From positions 248,001-312,000 of the forward strand of contig NW_001798957.1 of NCBI RefSeq assembly GCF_000165425.1: a stretch of 64,000 nt of DNA, given 5' to 3'. The notes under the pieces were generated by a model that was given only the letters and a program-made list of their open reading frames with translations, did not search any database and was not told where the DNA came from. A program made the translations under genes and the position numbers. Positions 11,635 to 22,578 of the stretch are shown in pieces (the first letter of the stretch is position 1; each line of letters begins with the position of its first letter). Source of the stretch: Paramecium tetraurelia. Its lineage: Eukaryota > Ciliophora > Oligohymenophorea > Peniculida > Parameciidae.

Positions 11635-14600
11635 TCATTTCTGCAACAAGTTGTCCTGGGACATATTGATTTAATCTTAACTAGTTTATTCTATCATAAT
11701 TGATTATTCCATTCCCTTAGTTTATAATTGTTTGGTATCTACTGGTTAAGATGGCTTTTGTTCTTAAGCCTTTTGCTTTGGTTCTTCTTCAACTTCTTCC
11801 TTCTCCTCATAATAGTGGATCATTCTAATAAGTTATGAATCAGACACAGTCTCAAATTATTATAATATGATTGTGGGAGTCAAAGAAATGCAGGAAAGGA
11901 AGATTACAATGAAAACACTCTTTACGCTATCCAAAATGGCTTCTAAATGATGAATATATTGTGCAATGCTTGTACTCCAAGTTTCAGATGAGCATGTAGT
12001 AAATAATATCAAGATACAGATTGTAATGTTGAACATGATTACAACACTAAATTAGAGAGATAGATATACATTTATTCTTTTGAAAGTGTGCTCAAGTAGA
12101 GTATTGGTTACATTTGAGTAGTCAAAAGGACTGTCAAATAGGAGACCAACGAAATGTAATAAAATCCCTCGATGATACCGTCTTAATTGTTGGCATATTA
12201 TAGAATCTAAGAATATATGATAGTAAACTTACATTAGCAGGTAAATAGAATATGATGAAACCTTGATAAACTGAATCAAAGAATATTAGGAACAGTTTCT
12301 TCCTGTTGAAATAATAATCTCTTTGACATTTGATGAATTCACTAGCAAACATTCTAATGACTCTATGATTGACATCAGAATAGAAGGAGAAGATCAAAAA
12401 TCCATATAGCGGTGTGAAATAGGTCTAGAACATGAAGTGGAAACTGGTTGTGAATAATTATGTGCTGGAGTACCCATTAAAGAATGAGAAGAAGAATTCG
12501 CACATAGTAATGAGGAAACCCTTATAAAGTATGAATAACAAAAATCCAGCAGTTCTAACATGGGTTTGTCTGGCATGAGTCAAGATGAGTTTGGACAATC
12601 CATCTAAGCTAACCAATTCTACATGACTCATGGCAGAAAATAATGATGGGTTTTTAGCACTTTGGGATTGAACACTTGCTCTTATTGTGTTGACTTTGCA
12701 TAAACATAAGTCTTCATCATGTAGTCCAACGGATACAATAGCCTAGGTTTTAGATTGATCCTTTTGAAATGTGATAAGTTATTCGATTTGAATTTTGGTA
12801 AGATCATGGAAGACAACAAAGGAAGCAATCATAATGACTTCGTAAAACTGTGATCTCATTTCTCCATCTGACAATGCTTAATCCAACACTTCCTAATTGA
12901 TAATCAGAGTTATGAATTTATCATCAATCTTATACAAATTATCAAACACTTTGAATTCTCTTGTGGATTATTTGAATAATGGGGCAGCTTGACTCTTAAC
13001 ACTATTCATTTCATTATGTAAATCATCCTTAGTGAATTCAACACATTCCATATACTATTTCAAATATTGTAGAGTTTAATCTCTTTCTACGTCTCTAATG
13101 AAGAACCATTGTCTAATGATAGCCAGATTCATATCTAATAACAAGTGGAAATTATGATGAGCAACAGTCTAGAATTAGAATACTCCACATGGTTTAATTT
13201 AAGTCATCAATTATTCTTCTGCAAATGGGGGTAATTGAATGTACTTCCTCTTAAAAGCTGATGATCCCAATTGCTTGTACAATCTCTAATATTCTTATTC
13301 TTGGAATGTATACTCAAAGATGGCTTTTCCTTACATAAATTGTGATAATTGAGGATGCTCCTTACATAAAGTACTTTCGATATCAGCCTACAAAACCCAA
13401 ATATATCTTTTGCTATTCATTTTCTCAAACAATTCTCTATCCTTCTTAATTCTATCTTGCAATTATTGTAAATCTGATGCTTCTTCATCATCTGATTCCA
13501 AATCCTTCTCCTCCAACAATGGCATCTCATACAAATAAGCATCCCATTATTCAGTATTAACAATCAATTTCACTGTATATGTTCTTAGCACTTCCTTTGG
13601 TAGTAATACACTTCTTTGATTGTCATCATATGAAAATTGTACACACTCACCCAATTAACAATATTTCTATACGGCCAATTAAGTAGGATTCAAAGTCTTA
13701 TATGGTAGTGTCAATAATGCTCTTTCAAATACAAATGTGCTACGTTCCTTATCATCACATTGAGCATCATATTCTAAATCAATTTACTCAAAGGCAGTTG
13801 ATTAATTAACTTAAATCTAATCTTCCATAATCTCCTTATTAGGTTTAGGTTCATATCCCTGCAACTTAACATCGTCATTATTCTTCTCTAGATCTTTCTT
13901 CTCTCCTTATGGTCCTCCTAATAAGGTGGCCTTTCCAACTCTTAATTTTGGCTCATTTAGCACTTAGCCATAATTGACAAACTTGGTATTAGCTAGATTA
14001 TCCAGAGCTATATAGCTGTTCAACTTCGTCAATTATCCTGATCTTTGAGGGTCCATTCCAATATCATCAATGACCTTCTTCCTTGCCAACAATAAAAATA
14101 TTGGTCTGAACACTTCTACAAATATTGGGACTATGTTGCTGAAGATTATCAATCTATCAATTAATAAGGATATAAAATTATAGTTGCTTTATTCTCTGAT
14201 ATAAAGATGCTTATCTTTGTTATTGCTACTCCAAATAGATCCTGCAATTGAAAATGTAATTGAGAGTACTATGGCAATACCGATGCTGAAAAACTCAGAA
14301 TTCAAGGGGTTTAAATACAAGGGTAGATTGAAGGATAAGGCTTCTCTTAAATACTTTTAACGAGTGGAAGAATGAAGCAAGACACCAATCAATTCGGATG
14401 ATTCTACAATTCCATTCTCCTCCACTAAGTTGTCATGGTTCAGTTGCACGTCAATTGGTTCTACCAAATCCAATCTCAATCGAGCCTTAGTATTTTCTGA
14501 GAATATTGGCAATTGATTGAATTCCAATTATCCATCAATGTATGTCAAATCAGGCTCTTGCAATTTGGGAGCAGCCACTTTATATGTTTTTATGTCGTCT

Positions 14601-15671
14601 CCAAAATTGACCTGAGCGTGTTCACGGCCCTCTGCACTTAGAATTATCATGGGTGCAGGCACTCTGTCTCCCTTCTTTAATTAGACTATGCACCCAGGAA
14701 ATAGTCTAATTATGGATCTGGTACTGAATCGTTTTTATGCGAAATCGAACACGGATACTAATTGCCTATCAAATTTGAATTCCAAATCTAATTCCTGTCT
14801 ATATACCCTATACCATAAAAATGTGGGCAAGGAAGCAAGTATCAGGATGTATATTATAAAGAATTAAAATTGCTTGATAAATAGTAATAGAAAATTACAT
14901 TAACTGACGTCATTGTATAATCAAGAATGGTAATGATTATAATAAATGGCAGAATGGGAGTCATGAAAGCACGTTTTAATGACATTTTGAGTGCATTTTG
15001 AAACAAACTGCCTTTTTGTGTCAACATAGAAATTCCATAAAAGTCTGTTTTGGGATCTGTTGATTGAATGCCTATCTTCAATTATTGACTGAAGATAGTG
15101 TCCACCAATTCATCTCTATTTTCCTAACTGGCTGGGAATTGTTCTGTAGTTCCCTTTCCGATGGGATGAACAGAAAATTCAAGACTGTTTTCCATGTTTT
15201 TTCCGTCGTATTTCTGAATCACATCCAAAATACTTTCATCTTTTTTTGGAGTGCTTCTCTAGGAACGGTTGGATTTCGATTTGATAAAGACATCTCCTTC
15301 TTCTGGAGGCAATGGCTAATCTTCAGGATCCTCCAATTTCAAGACACCAGGGTCGTCATCCTCCTCTTCTTTTTCATCTGGATTAAGAAACAGAGATTTT
15401 GCCATGGGAGCCACATATTATGAATCAACTTTTATTCCCTATGTAGCTCCTGCCTCCTTACTAGTCTTGAATAGTTTAGTAAAATTGATCACGGGGCCAT
15501 CCTCACTCGCCTCCTAGGCCTATTCATTGCTGATCTCTTGTTGTCTCACTTGTTTATGTTTAAATCTGGTGGATATTTTTGGCTATTCTTTTGGTGGCAC
15601 ATTGTCATCATCTTCCTCAAAGGCAATGATATCTAATTAAGAAAGAACATACTATCATCTTCTTCTGTCAT
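11635..15671 (-). CDS. P4-ATPase (flippase)-like protein with degenerate catalytic motifs, about 1300 aa
   Basis: ATG at 15671; first intron 20 nt, second 26 nt; stop at 11635-11637. After an acidic N-terminus come P4-type TM segments, an A domain (LFPGCIVQLKKGDRVPAPMI), more TMs (FFSIGIAIVLSITFSIAGSI), a large cytosolic region and a C-terminal TM block with the P4-like signature RVIRMFASEFIKCQRDYYF. The key motifs are lost: DGET reads GDDI (about 14.60 kb); the DKTGT site reads NTKFVNYGQVLN (about 13.96-13.98 kb), so the phosphorylated Asp is gone; and GDGxND reads VGLHDED (about 12.73 kb). One exon junction near 12.18-12.24 kb could not be fixed. Likely a pseudo-flippase with a structural or regulatory role. 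Confidence 0.85.
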
Positions 15672-15821
15672 CTGATTATTTAATATTTATTATATTTTAA
15701 CCTGAGTGTTAAGAAGTCTATATTTATATAATGTAATAATATCATAGAACCTTCAATTCAAAGGCTCCTGATCGAAATCTCATTGTTCGTTCAACCCTCA
15801 AACTCCCTCAAATAAGGTATT

Positions 15822-16655
15822 ATGTTCCAAAACCACAAAAGCATTGGAATGATGAATATACCCACAAGATCTTCTGAGCATATACGTAGTTCTCGTTTGC
15901 ATACAAAAACCAAGACATACATTAAACCAAAGGAACGACCAAAATTCAAACAATTTCCAACAGAAAAAACTATGCCTACTTTGGGATCACTGAATTCTCC
16001 AAGGTCTGAAGATGAAGGAGATTCTACTCATAAAAGTTAGTTCTCCTTTCGCAGAACTCTCATTGATACATTATCATTACGACAATCTCGAAAAACAAGT
16101 CTTGAAAGAGAGAAGCAGATGGAGGACAACAGGTAAGAAAGGATCGAAAATGATAAATCTTCTGACAAATAAGCTTTAGAAGAAGAGGCTAAAGATCCCA
16201 CTCTAGATGAGCCAGAAATCAGACCGAAAAAGGAATCCCAGTCTATCAGACCTAAAAATGAGAGTGTATCATCCTAATTCACTTAACTTACAGATGAAAT
16301 TCACTCAGTTTGGGATAATATGGATTTGTACTTAAGAGGTGTTCAATTTGATGATTTTGATCATTAAAATCAACTGCAATCATTTCTTCAATTGTATAAG
16401 ATGAGGAGTGGTGGCTTTCCTGTATGTTATGAATTGTATCTTTAGGGTGCAAAAGAGAATCTTTAGAATGAAGAAGTAATCAGACGGGCAGTTGAATATG
16501 CAAAAGGTAATCGACAAGTGTTCAAGAAGTATTTTCCGACCAAACAAGTAGTTTTTGAAAATGACGAAGACTATACATAAAATTACGATGTAAATGCAGA
16601 TCCTAATTTTAGAAAATTTCATATTTATTTAAAAAATTATAATTAGCAATCATGA
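15822..16655 (+). CDS. hypothetical basic/acidic protein, 277 aa, intronless
   Basis: ATG 15822 to TGA 16653-16655, 278 codons with no intron. The N-terminal half is Arg/Lys/Ser-rich and probably disordered (RSSRLHTKTKTYIKPKERPK). A charged coiled-coil stretch follows. The C-terminal third looks folded (QLQSFLQLYKMRSGGFPVCY), but I recognise no family. The start is 150 bp from the divergent P4-ATPase-like gene; the stop is 6 bp from the convergent kinase gene. Confidence 0.8.
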
Positions 16656-16661
16656 TGTATC

Positions 16662-18579
16662 TCATACTATAAATATATATAAGTAATCAATTAAATAATA
16701 CTTTTTCAATATAATTTATACATTCGTTCCTGCTTAATTATAATTTGCTACTCTGTAACAATTGTTCCACATTCTAAGTGTACTCTCCAACGAACTTCGC
16801 ATAGTTGCACAACAGAAATGTGAACAATTAAATCTTAGGATTTTCATATCCCAAAATTATTTAATATAAATATTCTAAATATAGTCGAATTCATTACATT
16901 TTATAAACTACAAACTCAAATGCTTAGCCAAATTACAAAACTATATTGAATATTCAAAGTTATTGTTAAAAATGTCCATGAATTCCAAATCATTCATTAT
17001 CAGAGTATAATTCTCATTTAACAGCAATTAACATTCCTAAAAACTATTGAAACTATCAAAATGCAATTCCAGTATCTACTTCTCTATGTTCTTAAAAGTA
17101 TCGCTCTATTTAAAGATTTCAAAATCCTTTAATTCGAAATTATTCACATTTCCATCAATCAAACCGTGTTTCAATTGAGTAGTCTTCATCATAATATTCT
17201 TCAATATGATAAATTGCAATTTATATACAGTAGTCTATTAAATGGTGACTTACGAATAATCAAGTAATTAGATCCTTAATTGTTTCATCAACAACAAAAA
17301 TTCTATTTAATTTTGAATGATTTATTTATTATTTTACAATTCATCGTTCTCACTCCTCTATCTCGAAAATCCCTTCTAATTCTCTCCAAACATCTTGTTC
17401 CCACTATTCCTTGTACTCTATGGCTGATTGCCAATACTGATAGTCCTATCTTTCTTTAAAGTCTACGGAATCATCATCGTTTTACTATGATGAAATAGTT
17501 ATCGAATTTCTTATTTAGGAGAATCAACCTTTGATAATAACTCCTTCTAACTAGTTTTCTACCTATTGTAAATTTAGAGAGGAGATTTAGTTTATGGAGG
17601 CGAATTGACTGCAACTAATTTTGCATTGATATTTGATGAATCAGACTCATTCTTAATCTATGAGGTAGAATGCTGAGACCTTTGAGACTTCTAATCTAAC
17701 TCCTTCATCACAAATTTATTGTCGAACAAAGGATGGGTAAATACTTGTTCCCATCCTAAACGCTTTTATTCCTCATATTATAAACAGCCCAAAATGAATT
17801 ATTAGGACAGGGGTGATATCTTCTTGCCTATAATTAATAATTAAAGTTACTAAATTTGATACTGGTATTTCTCTGCTTATTTATTAAATCCAGAATATCC
17901 ATAACATTCCATGGAGTTCTGCCTTCAATCAATTCATAATAGATTAGACCCACACTCCATACATCACACTTGGAAGTGTACTATTTCCTCAATAATACCT
18001 GTGGAGACATGTACAAAGGCGTTCCTGCCAATGAACTCATGAGATCTCCTTCTAAGTGTTAGAATCGTTTAGCGAACCCGAAATCAGCTATCTTAAATAT
18101 ATTTTCAGCAGTGATCAAAATGTTAGCTGGTTTCAAATCGCGATGGACGATCCCTCTCTTGAAAGATTAGAGTATCCCTTTTAAGATCTGTGTTATTATG
18201 GGTAAGGCTTGTTATTCAGTTAGGCATCCATGTCTTTTCATGTACTCTCTCAGATCACCCCCTGTGCACAATTCGCTAACAATGTAGCAATTATTTGGAG
18301 TTTGAACTACATCTAATAATTTAACTATATTTGGACAATCCAGATCCTTCATTATATCAATTTCCTTTCTAAGAGATTGCTGGTCGCATTGCAAAGGTAC
18401 AACTTTAATAGCAACAACTTAACTTTAATTTAAATTTCGACATACTTTGTATCAATATTCATTCCAACATATACAATCCCATAGGACCCACGTCCTATAA
18501 CAGCTTATTAACTGAAAGTGTAGTTGAGGATTCTTTTATCTGGCTGAAGCTAAGATAACTATTGAATTCGAGTCTGCAT
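16662..18579 (-). CDS. ULK/ATG1-like serine/threonine protein kinase with long C-terminal region, 623 aa
   Basis: ATG at 18579; introns of 23 nt each in the lobe-N region and after residue 250 leave exactly 624 codons. Kinase motifs: [39 protein letters not shown], then [12 protein letters not shown] (the ULK/ATG1 style, with SPQ for APE), and [21 protein letters not shown]. The kinase domain ends near residue 285 with HPLF. It is followed by a Ser/Gln/Lys-rich linker and a C-terminal helical domain of about 200 residues ending near the stop at 16662. ATG1/ULK kinases start autophagy and also act in ciliary signalling; which applies here is not shown. Confidence 0.9.
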
Positions 18580-18857
18580 GATCGTTAATTAAATTAAATA
18601 TCATAATGATTATACATTCAATTCTACTAACTCAATACAAATTCACAAAACCATCTAAAATTCAACCCACTCCTTGATTCGACACAATTAACATAACAAT
18701 AATGAACATAAATTTATTGGAGTGCTAAGTTAAATTCTGAATTGCATTGAATAATAATAATTAAAATAATCCAAATTCTGAATGTTGATTCCAACTTTTA
18801 AAGGGATTTTCCTAAATATATCATTTCCTATACTCATTGGGGATAACAAAAAATAAA

Positions 18858-19462
18858 ATGATAAACCACTAAGAACTATCTTCATCTGAAGAATAGAATC
18901 AAATTAAATCAACTCGTTTGCAATAGCAGTCCTCAGAAGTGGGTAAGCCCTAGACTCAGGAAAGAACTGAGCCTAAAGAGAGTTAACCTGATCTGTCTTC
19001 CCAATCTGAGGATAATTCCCACTCTTTAGACACCAGTTAACATCAATAGATTAGCACTTCTTCTCGTAACACGATTAAGCTATCCGATGCAAAATTATTA
19101 TATAAACCAGTGCCAATTAAAAAGGAACCCGAGAATGTGTTCAATAAAATAGCGTCGACCACAATTGATTCTCTGCCAATGGAACTTTTTCATATCGGGA
19201 CTTTTAGTCACCAGGGTAGTTTCATAAATGGAGATCAATGTGAAAGGGTGGTGGAAGTCAAGACTGTTGGCAAAAATATCATCTTCCCAAATGATTCGTA
19301 TGAGTTAGCAATATTGGAATGGAAACCAAGGTATTATTTGTGAATTCTCATTGTAGAGCCAATGGGGTTAAACCAAAGAACTCAGGAGAGTTATTAAAAT
19401 ATGTTCAGGAATTATATCCTGACTTACTCAAAAAATATTATGATGGAATCAGGAAGGAATGA
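18858..19462 (+). CDS. hypothetical protein, 192 aa, one intron
   Basis: ATG 18858, intron 19331-19356 (26 nt), TGA 19460-19462; spliced length is exactly 193 codons. The first 80 residues are Ser/Gln/Glu-rich and disordered. The C-terminal 110 residues look like a small folded domain (FHIGTFSHQGSFINGDQCER, KNIIFPNDSYELAILEWKP) of a beta-rich kind. Family not recognised. Divergent from the ULK-like kinase with 278 bp between starts. Confidence 0.75.
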
Positions 19463-19650
19463 TTATATTAATTTGACCCTTTTTAATTAAGTAAGTGTCT
19501 GATTCTTCTGAAATAATTATGGTAACTATCTCCGAGATAATTAATTTGAAAAACATTATTATTATATTTATTTAAAATGTCGGAATCACTTGAAAGTACT
19601 TCATTAAATCGATATTAGAGTAATAATTCCAAGGTCCTTAGTCTCTTTTA

Positions 19651-22578
19651 ATGTCAAATTGCGTAGGCTTTCAAGAAGGTGATTTTCTACAACCTCCAAG
19701 TTAAAATTCGTACTCTGTTCCTGTTGAACTTTCTCCTAATAATCCAATTAAAAATTAAATAAAAAAGACATTGATTACTGGAACTGGCAGGTAGAGCGTG
19801 TTTGAAGAAGAATCTTCAAATCATGGTAAACCTGAATTTTTAAGATTAATTATTGCAAAAAGCTTATAAAATAACTTTATTAATAATCTATGGAATAAGT
19901 CATACTTACGAAAATTACATTAATTGACGGAGTATCAAATAAAAACAATAGACGATTTAAGATTTAGCAGTTCCTCTGCTGAGTCAGCTTATGACAGCTT
20001 GGATGTATTTACACCTTATAGCAAATTCATATTCTTTTGGGATATTTCGTAGATAGTGTTATATTTATTTATATTTTTTTGGTTGCCTTTTAAATTATCA
20101 TTCGGAATGAATGAGATTTGTGAGTTTTGGAATGATAAAAATAAACACGATTTGGAAATCATCATCCTTAGCATCTTGTCATGCGATGTTTTGGTTGGAA
20201 TGAATATGGCCTTTATTCACAAAGGATAAATCATCAAAAATAGAAAGAGGATTTTATAAAATTATATTAGATAGTACGCATTTGTCGATTTAGTATTATT
20301 TTATTTATTATCTTGGTCTCATTAGCAGTATTGACCTTCCATTTCTTTCTTCATGACAATTCAAAATAAGCAACCACCCTGTTAATTATATTTGCAGTTG
20401 TATTTTACATCTTAAGACTCAACAAAATAGAAAAGATACTCGCCCTAATATAGGAGTAAATTTGATTATAAATTATTAGATTCTTCAATTTGAATGGTAA
20501 ATTAAATGATCTACTTGCATTAGTTTAGATGATTACAATCATTATTTATATAATCCACATTTGCGCATGTGTTTGGCATGGCATAGCTAATATTAATTGT
20601 CATCCCAATTGGATAGATTCCTATGAATTGAGAGATACTGATATTTATGTTAGGTACAATGTAGCTGTCTATTGGGCAACCATGACAATGACTACAGTAG
20701 GATATGGTGATGTTACTGCAAAAAACAACATTGAAACTGCTGTTAATAATGTCACTATGTTAATTGGTAGTATTGTTTTCGCATATTCAGTTAATAGTAT
20801 AGGAATATTTGTATCTAATCTATATAAGAGTAGATAAGAGTACAATCACACTGTAAACTTAATCAATACATTTATGTCTAAAAACAATATCTAATTTGAT
20901 CTTTAGACAAGAATTCGAAGTTATTTGCAATATATATGGCAAGAAGAGTAGTAGATGAACGAAGAACAAGTGGGTTCTATTGTTTAAAAGTTAAGTAGTC
21001 ATCTTCAAGATGAGCTAAATTTTCAATTAAAGGGCAACATATTAAATTAATGTAAAATAATAACCAAGACTTTTTCACTTAAATTCAAGCAACATCTCTT
21101 ATTGGTGATGGAAGAACAAAGCTTTTCTCCTGAAGAAAGAATAATAACGGTACAATAAAGAATACTATAATTTTAGTTGAATTAACAGGATGATAATTCT
21201 TTGTATATAATAACAAAAGGGGAAGTGGAGATAGTATTTGAAGGAACCAATCAAAATGGAGATGTGCTACAAAGAAACAGTTTGTAATGGTTGAAGGCAG
21301 GAGACTACTTCGGTGAGATATCATTCATAACAGGCAAATTGAGAAGTGCATCTGCAATTGCAAGAGGGTTTGTGAGAGTGTTTAAAATCAAAAGGGAATA
21401 GTTATTAAAGCTCTTAACCTTATTTCCTAATGAGTATGAGAAGTTTTGCTGTTTGAAAGACTAATTGATGATGAAATAAGCAGTAGCATCAGCCATATCA
21501 TGTTATAGTTGCAAGAGTGATTAGCATCTGATAAATGAGTGTCACTTCCATCATTATTGTGCAGACATGGAATCCCTGATAAAGAAGGAGTAATTCCCAG
21601 TTGAACAAAAGAGGAAATCTTATGATCGTAGAGGCTACACAAGCAAATTGCATCCTTGGTTAAACCAATATGTCCTTACTAACAAAGCCAAATAATATGC
21701 GTATACAAATACTATAACGGATAATGATTCTGAGGAAAACGATGATGAAGAAAATGGTATATACTAATCAAGTGAGGATGATGAAGAATAAGCCCAATTG
21801 AGAGATAACTCGTAGTCTATCAGTGCCACTCAACACTTAAATGACACTGAGGATGAGGATAATAATAGGATCCCAAAGTATAAGAGAAACATAGCAATAC
21901 CTCATGAGACCATCAAGACTGCTGGATTTGGATAGCACAAATAGGAGAGACAATAGCAACATGATTCTCCTTAAATTGAGGGTGTGATTGCAGAATCAAA
22001 GAAATTGATCAACACCTATTAAGTAAAGCCTCCTCAAGGGGATAATAGAACTAATCCTAAGACATCCAAGAAGAGAATTACATTAGTTAAGGAGGCGGCA
22101 CAAGAGGAGCGATAAGGGTCTGAGTAATTTTAGAAGACATGTATAGCAATAATGTGTGATATTTTGTTTAGTTCGTTAAGCTACAAAGAAGAGATCTAAA
22201 ACGGCTAGAGGAGTCAAAGATCACAGTTAATTTACTGATGGTTATTTGAACCAAGAAGGTTAGTTGGCAGCGTATTTTGATAAGATGTAGATATTTAGTT
22301 ACTATTTCCCTATCAATAATTACGATGTTATTCTGAAACGCTATGCCAGAATTTAGAAATAATTCGGCAAGAAAAGAGTATTCCCTGATTCTTCCATTTA
22401 TAGTTTTTTTATTTTGACAATAAAGAAAGGCTATAAATTGAGAAGACTTGGAGAGGAATTATAAAATCGTGCTGGACCCTAAAAGTTGCCAATAACATCA
22501 AAAAAGCCACATAGAAAATCGAAACCAACTTTATTGTTTGGAAAAGACTTTATAATGAATAATAATATAAATGTGTGA
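19651..22578 (+). CDS. cyclic nucleotide-gated K+ channel, 949 aa (first of a tandem pair)
   Basis: Six-TM channel: S1 VLYLFIFFWLPFKLSFGM, S2 IIILSILSCDVLVGMNMA, pore with the K+ selectivity filter MTMTTVGYGDVTA, S6 VTMLIGSIVFAYSVNS, a C-linker, then a CNBD with phosphate-binding cassette GDYFGEISFITGKLRSASAI. After the CNBD comes a Cys/His cluster, CYSCKSDQHLINECHFHHYC, then a long acidic/Gln-rich tail and a conserved C-terminal module (FGKKRVFPDSSIYSFF). Excising a 23-nt GT...TG segment at 20293-20315, a 24-nt intron at 20456-20479 and a 31-nt intron at 22141-22171 gives exactly 950 codons from ATG 19651. An ATG at 19577 matches the paralogue's start but in another frame. Confidence 0.88.
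20293..20315 (+). other. 23-nt frame-breaking segment with GT...TG ends, candidate non-canonical intron (channel 1)
   Basis: Lies between codons for FVDL and VSL at the start of S3. Flanking codons align with the paralogue with mostly synonymous changes on both sides. Removing exactly these 23 nt restores the frame and makes FVDLVSL in both genes. The segment begins GTATTA and ends TCTTG, lacking AG. Confidence 0.5.

Noticed and set aside
15064-15423. Plus-strand 119-codon ORF
   Set aside because: Lies antisense to the N-terminal coding part of the P4-ATPase-like gene, which is in a longer, better frame.
11635-15671. P4-ATPase/guanylyl cyclase fusion
   Set aside because: The frame ends at 11635 with a short polar tail; no cyclase motifs are found before the EF-hand gene on the other strand.
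20293-20325. Extending the channel introns to the next AG (33 and 39 nt)
   Set aside because: This would delete the conserved VSL codons, which show synonymous change between paralogues, and gives the wrong frame downstream, with an immediate TGA in channel 1.
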